Source of the DNA: a bacterium
GTDB taxonomy: Bacteria; Zhuqueibacterota; Zhuqueibacteria; Thermofontimicrobiales; Thermofontimicrobiaceae
DNA length: 5,276 nucleotides
Reading direction: 5' to 3'
Assembly: GCA_025453735.1 (NCBI GenBank)
Contig: JALOPY010000513.1
Span: forward strand, 1 to 5,276
Each line of letters begins with the position of its first letter. Within the stretch, counting starts at the first letter, position 1. The notes under the pieces are model-generated. The model did not search any database. It was not told the origin of the DNA and saw only the letters and a list, made by a program, of their open reading frames with translations. A program made the translations under genes and the position numbers. Below are positions 1-5,276 of this stretch, piece by piece.

Positions 1-606
1 CGTGGTGAAGATTTCAATTGGCTCGCCCATTTCTGCGGGCATTCCAGGAGAGATTAGCACCAGAGTGGTGGGGCTGTTGATGTTAATCTCTACGACATCA
101 ATAACAGTTCGCTGAGAAACATAATTTTTTTCGTAATCCACCTCCACATAAAATTGATAGAGTCCGGTTGGCAGCTTCCCCTGTGACAAAATTGCATCTC
201 TCAATTCTCCGGTCGCATTTCCGATGTCAATATTTTGCAGGGAATATTGTCCCCCGTCGCTTAATAACGTCTGGCTGGTAAGGTAAATTCGTGCAGGAAA
301 TGGATTGATTTGAAACGGATTGCTCATCCCATCAATAAGCTCGTCATTCCCCCGGCGAATTCCGAAGTGCAAAACCAGCTCTTTCGGAATCATAAAATAA
401 TTCTCAATCGTGACCGCAAAAATTAATGGCGCATTCCCGAGATTCGTTAAGTTTAAATCATTGAGAAAAAGGATGCCGGCTTCAGGAATAAATAATTGCA
501 GATCGACGACAACAGTATCAGAAAATGCTTGGGCGGACAACACCGAAGGGAGCAAAAGAAATATGGTCAATAATAGTAGTTTTTTTTGAGAGATTTTTTT
601 ATTCAT
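1..606 (-). CDS. Exported protein of unknown function, N-terminal part (C-terminus beyond window)
   Basis: The frame is open from an ATG at 606-604 to the left edge, giving 202 codons without a stop, so the C-terminus lies outside the window. The start is supported by a GAGG Shine-Dalgarno at 617-614, seven bases upstream. Residues 1-25 form a clear Sec signal peptide: basic start (MNKKISQKK), a Leu-rich core, and cleavage probably at LSA|Q, or two residues later at AQA|F. The mature part looks all-beta: alternating hydrophobic stretches, a segment LTNLGNAPLIFAVTIEN typical of beta-sandwich adhesin or Ig-like folds, then a second stretch LPTGLYQFYVEVDYE resembling an Ig/FN3 strand pair, and NSPTTLVLISPGMPAE, which may begin another Ig-like module. 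There is one Cys-free extracytoplasmic chain and no lipobox. I do not recognise a named family. A surface or periplasmic structural role is a guess from the fold-like pattern only. Confidence 0.85.
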   Translation of the reverse strand, partial: MNKKISQKKLLLLTIFLLLPSVLSAQAFSDTVVVDLQLFIPEAGILFLNDLNLTNLGNAPLIFAVTIENYFMIPKELVLHFGIRRGNDELIDGMSNPFQINPFPARIYLTSQTLLSDGGQYSLQNIDIGNATGELRDAILSQGKLPTGLYQFYVEVDYEKNYVSQRTVIDVVEININSPTTLVLISPGMPAEMGEPIEIFTT

Positions 607-613
607 AGCTGCG

Positions 614-617
614 CCTC
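614..617 (-). promoter_or_regulatory. Shine-Dalgarno (GAGG) of the exported-protein gene
   Basis: Read on the minus strand, GAGG ends seven bases before the ATG at 606-604. It fixes the start, which also gives a well-formed signal peptide. Confidence 0.6.
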
Positions 618-866
618 AAGATGCTGATATGGAAGAGTCTGGTTCAATAGTTAAATAACATTTGTTTCCATGCAATTTAAGTGCCATTTAAATTTTTAGG
701 AAATTATATTATAATAAGTTAACGGAACGACTGCATCTTTGATTAGTTGTAACTCCATAAAATTTAAGGCTACTAATCATTAAAAATATTGGTTATTCTT
801 TTATCAGAAATAACTTAACCATGAAAATTCAAATCGATTGAAAAAGGCGTGCAGATTTGTTGTAAA

Positions 867-896
867 TTGAACCATTGTTTCATTGAAACACATAAT
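867..896 (+). promoter_or_regulatory. Candidate promoter with palindromic operator in its spacer
   Basis: TTGAAC (867-872) and CATAAT (891-896) are separated by 18 bases and match sigma-70 -35 and -10 boxes at 4/6 and 5/6. Almost the whole spacer is a perfect inverted repeat, TGTTTCA-T-TGAAACA (876-890). The match and the palindrome are seen directly; use as a promoter and operator for the kinase gene 119 bases downstream is inferred. An alternative promoter further down (TTGAAT 908-913, TATAGA 933-938) has a poor 19-base spacer. Confidence 0.35.
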
Positions 897-1014
897 AACA
901 AGAAAATTTGAATCAAATTATTTTTAATCTCGTATAGAGTTTCAGCTTGAGAGATGAGAAAAAAATTAGGATGCTGAGCATGTTTTAGGCTTATGTCGGA
1001 ATATATTTCACCCG

Positions 1015-1563
1015 ATGACACTGACACTGATTGAAATGGTGATAGCTCCAGTTAAAATTATGAAAGATTATTTTAAACGTAACTTCGTGCGCTCTGCTGT
1101 GGGGAAGACAAATGAATCAACTGCAAGAAATACAAGTAAGTTGTGTTTTGGTTTCAAAATCAAAAGCTCGATGGATCAGATCACTAAATCGATTCAGATG
1201 TTTGATGAGCTTCTTGAACAAAATAATTGCTGCTGTTCCCGAACGAAAAGCGAGCTTTCCACAGCCCTCTCTGAAGCTTTAGCAAATGCTATCGTTCACG
1301 GCAACAAGATCGATCCTGATAAATTTGTCGATCTTCGTGTCCAAATTGATAAAGATAGAATGATTCTGCACATCAAAGACAGTGGGGCTGGCTTTGATTT
1401 TAAAAATCTCCCTGATCCGTTAGCGCCCGAAAATATCAAGAAACGAAACGGGCGTGGCGTTTACCTCATGTCCATGTTAGTCGATAACGTGAAATTCATT
1501 CGACATAGAGATGGGATGGAGGTTATTCTGACTAAATTAATCACACCAAAAAATAATAAATAA
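1015..1563 (+). CDS. RsbW/SpoIIAB-like serine kinase (anti-sigma-factor type, HATPase_c_2)
   Basis: This 182-residue cytoplasmic protein carries the GHKL ATP-binding fold of the anti-sigma-factor kinases. The N box is ELSTALSEALANAIVHGN, with the expected general-base Glu87 and Mg-binding Asn91. The G1 box is DSGAGFD (122-128) and the G2 box is NGRGVYLM (145-152). In the family, such proteins sequester a sigma factor or a partner and phosphorylate a STAS-domain antagonist on Ser/Thr. No sigma factor, STAS protein or PP2C phosphatase lies in the window, so the partner is unknown. The conserved domain begins only around residue 43 (KLCFGFKIKSS). The first ~40 residues are a basic extension, or the true start is at Met8 (1036) or Met16 (1060); none has a good ribosome site. 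An in-frame stop at 967-969 and the absence of a start codon after it rule out a start further upstream. Three consecutive Cys (72-74) are unusual. Assignment to the kinase superfamily is firm; the target is not known. Confidence 0.88.
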   Translation: MTLTLIEMVIAPVKIMKDYFKRNFVRSAVGKTNESTARNTSKLCFGFKIKSSMDQITKSIQMFDELLEQNNCCCSRTKSELSTALSEALANAIVHGNKIDPDKFVDLRVQIDKDRMILHIKDSGAGFDFKNLPDPLAPENIKKRNGRGVYLMSMLVDNVKFIRHRDGMEVILTKLITPKNNK

Positions 1564-1571
1564 AATTTCGA

Positions 1572-1600
1572 TTGATATATTTCACAAACATGAATATATT
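1572..1600 (+). promoter_or_regulatory. Sigma-70-like promoter for the M14 peptidase gene
   Basis: TTGATA at 1572-1577 and TATATT at 1595-1600 each match the consensus hexamer at 5/6, with an ideal 17-base spacer. The site lies just after the kinase stop codon and would give a leader of about 70 bases before the peptidase start at 1679. A perfect 10-base palindrome GAATATATTC (1592-1601) covers the -10 box. The sequence match is direct; function is inferred, and the housekeeping sigma preference of this lineage is unknown. Confidence 0.4.
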
Positions 1601-1668
1601 CTGCATGATGCTTTTCGCCGATCCGATTGTATTATGCCGCGTTTCTATTTTGCTGCTAACAAACAAAC

Positions 1669-1673
1669 AGGAG
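1669..1673 (+). promoter_or_regulatory. Shine-Dalgarno (AGGAG) that sets the peptidase start
   Basis: AGGAG lies five bases before the ATG at 1679 and eight before the ATG at 1682, but it is downstream of the in-frame ATG at 1634. This favours 1679 or 1682 over the longer frame. The shorter protein also begins directly with a normal signal peptide (MMGKVSKTLQAILMCSIFF). Confidence 0.7.
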
Positions 1674-1678
1674 ATGAA

Positions 1679-3385
1679 ATGATGGGCAAAGTCAGTAAAA
1701 CATTGCAAGCTATTTTAATGTGTTCGATTTTTTTTGCAATCAATCTCACGCTTTACTCACAGCAACATCAGAAAATGCTTATCCGCGTTAAACCAGGTCA
1801 AGAGAATGATCTGAATAAATTAAATGATTTAGACCTGGATTATGCAACCGAAGGAATATCGGAATTCCTCGATGTGATTGTTGATGAACATCAGCTTGAG
1901 GCAATTCAAAAGCGTGGTTTTCAATATGATCTCTTGCCTTCAATCAATAAAGCCAATTTGTATGACCCTGAATATCACACTTACGAAGAAACGAAGCAGG
2001 AGCTGGATTCCTTGCATCTGGCTTATCCTGATATTACCAGCATTCACCAGGTCGGGGTAAGCCAGCGATACCGCATTCCAATTTGGGCGATGAAAATTTC
2101 CGATCACGCTGATACTGATGAAGATGAATTCACAGTTTTGTATGACGGCTTGCATCATGCACGAGAGCCAATTGGGCTGGCGTCCTGCATGGTTTTGATA
2201 AATTATTTGCTCAGCAATTATGGCACTGATCCAAATATTACTGCGATGGTGGATAATATCGAAATCTGGATTATTCCAATTATCAATACCGAAGGATACA
2301 AATACCTGGTTGATAACGACCTCAGCTCGCCATGGTGGCGGAAAAACCAGCGAGACAATAATGAAAATAATCGGTTCGATCCAGATGTCGATGGCGTTGA
2401 TTTGAATCGCAATTATGATTATAAATTTACTTCCGGAGGCAGCGCGGATTTTGGCAGTTGGATTTATCGAGGACCATATCCTTTCTCAGAAAGCGAAATT
2501 GCGGCAAAGCGAGATCTGGCGTTTCGTGAGCGATTCCTTTGTTCGCTGAGCTACCACAGCTATGGAGAAGTTATCTATTATATGCGCGGGTTGGAGAATT
2601 CGACCTTACCAGAGACCCCGTTGCTCGATGGTTTTGCCAGCGCAGTCGCCAGTCGAATTAAACGATTAAATCGGGCTGGCACATATTCCTATAGCGGGGA
2701 TTTAAGCTCTGCAAATATGAGCTATCCCTGGATGTTTGCCGTCGCTGGCACGTATGAAATATTGATCGAAACGTGCACCGAATTTATTCCGTCTGGCAGG
2801 ATTGGCCTTCAGGTCGCCAACGATAATCTTCCCGGGGCAATGTATCTGCTGGAAAAAACAATGGCTGGTCCGGGAATTGTTGGGCATGTTCGAGACGCGA
2901 TTACGGGAAAATTCATTGAAGCTGAAGTGAAAATTATTGAATATGATCGCGCCAGCATGACGCCCAGAAAATCAGAAGCGAAATATGGCAGATTCAATCG
3001 CTTTGCTGCCGCTGGAACTTATACATTGGAAGTCCGGGCGATTGGCTATAAAACGAAAACTATTTCAAATGTCATGGTGGGACAAACCGGCTGGACCGAT
3101 GTTGAAATTCCAATGGAATGGGGACCACTGGTGGCGTTCGATGCTTTGATAATCGATGATGATGCGACGGGATTCAGCAAAGGCAATGGCGATGGCATCG
3201 CCAATATCAATGAGACGATCGAGTTGAGCGTAAAACTAAAAAATATTGGTGGTGATGTCGCTGAAAATGTTTCTGCAACTTTGAAATCAATGCACCGGAA
3301 AATTCCTCATCAGCATCGATTATCATTGTCCCGATCAGTTTCAAGCGCCGTTCAAGCTGCAGATCACTGCGTCGAATGGCTATAG
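1679..3385 (+). CDS. Secreted M14 zinc carboxypeptidase, 5' part of a frame-disrupted gene
   Basis: Numbering starts at 1679; a longer in-frame ATG at 1634 lacks a ribosome site. Residues 1-27 are a signal peptide (cut near LYS|Q), followed by a propeptide-like region to about 98. The M14 peptidase domain spans about 99-394 and has every expected site: zinc ligands His160 and Glu163 (HARE) and His293 (SYHSYGE), Arg221 (WWRK, equivalent of Arg127 of carboxypeptidase A), Asn243-Arg244 (LNRNYDY, equivalent of 144-145), a probable Tyr248 equivalent at Tyr338 (SYSGD), and catalytic Glu364 (ILIET). It should remove C-terminal residues from peptides outside the cytoplasm. A carboxypeptidase-regulatory-like beta domain follows (about 397-481), then the start of an Ig-like/CARDB-like domain (about 482-535). 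After VSATLKS the frame ends in about 30 unrelated-looking residues before TAG at 3383. The rest of the protein continues in another frame up to 4607. The truncated product would keep its catalytic domain but lose the lectin-like and sorting domains. Confidence 0.88.
   Translation: MMGKVSKTLQAILMCSIFFAINLTLYSQQHQKMLIRVKPGQENDLNKLNDLDLDYATEGISEFLDVIVDEHQLEAIQKRGFQYDLLPSINKANLYDPEYHTYEETKQELDSLHLAYPDITSIHQVGVSQRYRIPIWAMKISDHADTDEDEFTVLYDGLHHAREPIGLASCMVLINYLLSNYGTDPNITAMVDNIEIWIIPIINTEGYKYLVDNDLSSPWWRKNQRDNNENNRFDPDVDGVDLNRNYDYKFTSGGSADFGSWIYRGPYPFSESEIAAKRDLAFRERFLCSLSYHSYGEVIYYMRGLENSTLPETPLLDGFASAVASRIKRLNRAGTYSYSGDLSSANMSYPWMFAVAGTYEILIETCTEFIPSGRIGLQVANDNLPGAMYLLEKTMAGPGIVGHVRDAITGKFIEAEVKIIEYDRASMTPRKSEAKYGRFNRFAAAGTYTLEVRAIGYKTKTISNVMVGQTGWTDVEIPMEWGPLVAFDALIIDDDATGFSKGNGDGIANINETIELSVKLKNIGGDVAENVSATLKSMHRKIPHQHRLSLSRSVSSAVQAADHCVEWL
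3284..3350 (+). other. Frame-disrupting lesion inside the M14 peptidase gene
   Basis: Coding sense leaves frame 2 after VSATL(KS), near 3283-3289, and resumes in frame 0 by QAPFKLQITASNGYSW, at about 3342. In between, frame 1 reads INAPENSSSASIIIVPISF (3286-3342), which also looks like beta-domain sequence. The net change equals +1 (or -2). The second, intact Ig-like copy has about 41 residues between the matching strands (DFARL to FSLSF), whereas here only 67 bases remain. This suggests roughly 20 codons are missing as well. No long homopolymer is present, so simple slippage is not the obvious cause. Either a genuine mutation or an assembly error would fit. Confidence 0.7.
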
Positions 3386-3479
3386 CTGGGAAAGTGAATT
3401 TTCTATCACCGTTGCAGCTCCAGCGCTGGAATATGTACGGACGATTATCCATGACAGTCTTGGCAATAATAATGGCGCA

Positions 3480-4607
3480 TTGGAACCGGGAGAGACTGTT
3501 GATATGGAAGTCGTCGTGAGAAACAAAGGTCACATGGACGCTAATCTGGATTTTGCCAGGCTCGTCTCATCGAGCAGCTATATCAAGTTTATCAGCCAGA
3601 TGGATAGCTCAAAAATAATCTATGTCGGGCAGGAAGGATCAGTCGCTTTTCAATTGAGCTTGCTGAATACGGCGCCGGAAGCCTGTATGGCCACATTTAG
3701 TTTGTCCTTCGTTACACTCGAAAAATATGTAATAACGCATTCATTCCGATTAACTTGTATCGCGGGATTTTTTGATAATATGGAGTACGGCGCAAATAGC
3801 TGGTCTCATCAGGCGCAGGGCAATCCCGCCAATAAAAATGATGATTGGCAATGGGGACGTCCGCTTGGCTCGGCACAGGGGCAGGATCCTGGCGCGGCTG
3901 TTTCTGGATTTAACTGCTGGGGCAACGATCTGGGTGGACCGGGATCGGATGGCTTCTATGAAAATAATATGAATAGCTATTTGAAAACCCCAATGATCGA
4001 TTGCAGTCGCTATTCGAAGGTCGGGCTAAAATTCATGCGCTGGCTGAGCGTTTGCCCCGGCGATGTGGCGAAGATTCTGGTCAATGATTCAGAGGTCTGG
4101 ACTTCGCCGGTGAACGGATTATATGACGCGCAATGGACTGAGCAGATCATCGACATTTCTGCCATCGCGGATGGGAATCCCAATGTCACCATCTCTTTTG
4201 GATTGACCACGAATGGCTCGGATGTGGCTGGCGGGTGGAATATCGACGATGTGATGGTAAAAGATCAGCTCGTGTCTTCAGTCGCAACGCTTGCAGAACA
4301 GAAAATCCCGGAAAATTTTATGGTTATTCAAAATTATCCCAATCCGTTTAATTCAAGCACAATCATCCGGTACCAGCTTGCAACTGATGGAAACGTGGTG
4401 CTGAAAATAGTTAATGTTCTGGGACAAGAAGTGCGACGATTAGTAGATCAAAAACAGAGCGCCGGGAATCAAAGCATTTTATGGGATGGAAAGGATTTGG
4501 TCGGCAGTAATGTCACCAGTGGGGTGTATTTGGTTTCGATTGAAATGAAAGATCATGAGTCAGGGACAGTTCGTAGCAGAATGAGAAAAATATTACTGGT
4601 CAGGTAA
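3480..4607 (+). CDS. M14 peptidase 3' part: Ig-like, lectin-like and type A sorting domains (gene fragment)
   Basis: The nominal start is a TTG with no ribosome site. The same frame reads family-like sequence back to about 3342 (KLQITASNGYSWESEFSITV), so this is the continuation of the upstream peptidase and not an independent gene. Domains in order: a second Ig-like/CARDB-like copy (from LEYVRTIIHD at about 3430, with NNNGALEPGETVDMEVVVRNKG, similar to GNGDGIANINETIELSVKLKNIG in the first copy); a MAM/lectin-like beta-sandwich (FFDNMEYG to GGWNIDDVMVKD, 3768-4265) as often found after bacterial secreted peptidases; and a C-terminal sorting domain of about 100 residues (4305-4604) with QNYPNPFN, an ILWDGKDLVGSNVTSGVYLVSI segment and a basic end (RMRKILLVR). 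In Bacteroidota, this domain directs export by the type IX system; whether this organism has that system is not visible here. It ends at TAA 4605-4607, 14 bases before a terminator hairpin. Confidence 0.8.
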   Translation: MEPGETVDMEVVVRNKGHMDANLDFARLVSSSSYIKFISQMDSSKIIYVGQEGSVAFQLSLLNTAPEACMATFSLSFVTLEKYVITHSFRLTCIAGFFDNMEYGANSWSHQAQGNPANKNDDWQWGRPLGSAQGQDPGAAVSGFNCWGNDLGGPGSDGFYENNMNSYLKTPMIDCSRYSKVGLKFMRWLSVCPGDVAKILVNDSEVWTSPVNGLYDAQWTEQIIDISAIADGNPNVTISFGLTTNGSDVAGGWNIDDVMVKDQLVSSVATLAEQKIPENFMVIQNYPNPFNSSTIIRYQLATDGNVVLKIVNVLGQEVRRLVDQKQSAGNQSILWDGKDLVGSNVTSGVYLVSIEMKDHESGTVRSRMRKILLVR

Positions 4608-4621
4608 TTTATACAAATCAC

Positions 4622-4660
4622 AATGTAGTGAATGCATCTGTGCATTCACTACATTTTTTT
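4622..4660 (+). terminator. Intrinsic terminator of the peptidase gene
   Basis: A perfect 15-base-pair stem (4622-4636 with 4641-4655) closes a four-base TCTG loop and runs into seven T (4654-4660). It begins 14 bases after the peptidase stop and lies 13 bases beyond the stop of the convergent AIM24-like gene. On the minus strand the hairpin is not followed by a T run, so it is a good terminator for the plus strand and at best a weak one for the other. Confidence 0.85.
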
Positions 4661-4673
4661 CTAAAAAAAATTG

Positions 4674-5276
4674 CTATCTATTACCACCTATCAGATCGCC
4701 GAATCGTCCCAAAACCGATCCTTCTTCCCGTCGTCGACCACCAGCGGCTGGCGCATAGCGGATGATGCGGTTCGCCATTCGGGAGAACGGCAGGCTTTGC
4801 AGAAAAACAGTGCCGACGCCTTTGAGGGTGGCGAGAAACATTCCTTCTCCGCCGAAAAACATTGACTTCAAACTGCCGACAAATTCGATGTCATAATCAA
4901 TGCTTGTGGTGAAAGCCACGATGCAGCCCGTATCGACGCGAATGACTTCGTTCTGCAATTCCTTTTTGATGACCGTGCCGCACGCATGAATGAACGCCAT
5001 GCCATCTCCTTTCAAGCGCTGGAGGATGAATCCTTCACCGCCAAAAAATCCGGTACCAAGCCGTTTGGTGAAAGCGATGCTGACCTGCGTGCCACGCGCG
5101 GCGCAAAGAAAAGCATCTTTTTGACATAACATTTCATTATAATAAGTGGACAGATCCAGCGGAATGATTTTCCCGGGATAAGGCGCGGCAAATGCGACGC
5201 GTCGTTTCACATGACTGACGTTGGTGAAATGCGTCATAAAAAGCGACTCGCCGGAAATCGATCGTTTTGCAACGCC
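4674..5276 (-). CDS. AIM24/TIGR00266-family protein, C-terminal part (N-terminus beyond window)
   Basis: The frame is open from the right edge to TAG at 4676-4674. An internal ATG at 5237 is not the start, because the 13 codons before it read GVAKRSISGESLF, matching the family segment AGKR-L-TGESLFMT. About 60 N-terminal residues are therefore missing, judged against a usual length near 260. Recognisable family segments in the visible 200 residues are KRRVAFAAPYPGKIIPLDL, LCQKDAFLCAA, GTGFFGGEGFILQRLKGDG (about 74-92), VDTGCIVAFT, DYDIEFVGSLKSMFFGGEG (about 126-144) and LQSLPFSRMANRI, then a polar Gly/Arg-rich tail ending GDLIGGNR. The two FFGGEG repeats reflect the duplicated beta structure of this TRAP-like fold. 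No signal peptide or membrane segment is seen in the visible part. The eukaryotic relative AIM24 is mitochondrial; the bacterial function is not established, and none is assigned here. Confidence 0.9.
   Translation of the reverse strand, partial: GVAKRSISGESLFMTHFTNVSHVKRRVAFAAPYPGKIIPLDLSTYYNEMLCQKDAFLCAARGTQVSIAFTKRLGTGFFGGEGFILQRLKGDGMAFIHACGTVIKKELQNEVIRVDTGCIVAFTTSIDYDIEFVGSLKSMFFGGEGMFLATLKGVGTVFLQSLPFSRMANRIIRYAPAAGGRRREEGSVLGRFGDLIGGNR

Larger units (their letters stand above)
607..1014. other. Divergent intergenic region, AT-rich, no gene seen
   Basis: These 408 bases separate two divergently read genes and must carry the control regions of both. No convincing coding sequence was found. 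One minus-strand open frame (1027-815, 70 codons) has no family resemblance or ribosome site and overlaps the start of the kinase gene. Visible structure: an inverted repeat with 7-base arms AATTTAA/TTAAATT at 674-680 and 688-694; an inverted repeat with 8-base arms TGATTAGT/ACTAATCA at 740-747 and 772-779; and the palindrome at 876-890 described separately. A TATAAT-like stretch lies on the minus strand near 700-716, but no good -35 partner was seen, so no promoter is called for the minus-strand gene. Confidence 0.6.

Noticed and set aside
815..1027. Minus-strand open frame of 70 codons in the intergenic region
   Set aside because: It has no recognisable domain and no ribosome site, overlaps the kinase start, and covers the candidate promoter and palindrome. 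It is most likely chance.
1634..1678. Longer N-terminus for the M14 peptidase starting at ATG 1634
   Set aside because: The AGGAG ribosome site lies inside this stretch, directly before ATG 1679/1682, and the extra 15 residues would spoil the signal peptide's start.
3284..3350. Programmed ribosomal frameshifting as the explanation of the split peptidase
   Set aside because: No slippery heptamer or downstream stem was evident, and the domain appears shortened by about 20 codons, which frameshifting would not explain.
3207..3533. Minus-strand open frame of 108 codons across the peptidase lesion
   Set aside because: It lies opposite clear domain-like coding sequence on the plus strand and shows no family features; it is a shadow frame.
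4671..4865. Plus-strand open frame of 64 codons opposite the AIM24-like gene
   Set aside because: It is a shadow of a well-supported minus-strand family member and has no ribosome site or domain.
4674..5237. AIM24-like gene starting at the ATG at 5237
   Set aside because: Codons upstream to the window edge continue the conserved family sequence (GVAKRSISGESLF), so the true start lies outside.

Overview
The window looks like a piece of a bacterial genome from the FCB superphylum or a close relative, such as the KSB1, Calditrichota or Zixibacteria-type lineages. This is an inference. It rests on a secreted metallopeptidase ending in a type A (Por-secretion-like) C-terminal sorting domain with an NYPNPFN motif, on signal peptides cut before Gln, and on an AT-leaning sequence. 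No rRNA, tRNA, CRISPR array, transposase or phage gene was seen.

Layout: (1) positions 1-606, minus strand: the N-terminal 202 residues of an exported protein of unknown function, running off the left edge. (2) 607-1014: an AT-rich divergent intergenic region with several short inverted repeats. One is a perfect 15-base palindrome filling the spacer of a candidate promoter for the next gene. (3) 1015-1563, plus strand: an RsbW/SpoIIAB-like serine kinase (GHKL ATPase, anti-sigma-factor type) with no sigma factor, antagonist or phosphatase partner in view. (4) 1679-4607, plus strand: one large secreted M14 zinc carboxypeptidase gene, now split into two reading frames. All catalytic residues lie in the 5' part; a lectin-like/MAM-like domain and the sorting domain lie in the 3' part. 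(5) 4622-4660: a strong intrinsic terminator. (6) 4674-5276, minus strand: the C-terminal 200 residues of an AIM24/TIGR00266-family protein, running off the right edge.

The genes do not form an obvious shared pathway. The kinase and the peptidase are co-directional with a 115-base gap that holds a good sigma-70-like promoter for the peptidase, so they need not be one operon. The flanking genes point outward from (gene 1) or toward (AIM24) the central pair.

No previously undescribed system could be supported here. The most notable point is the lesion in the M14 peptidase at about 3284-3350. It combines a frame change with an apparent loss of about 20 codons in the first of two tandem Ig-like domains, and would separate the enzyme from its secretion/anchoring signal.
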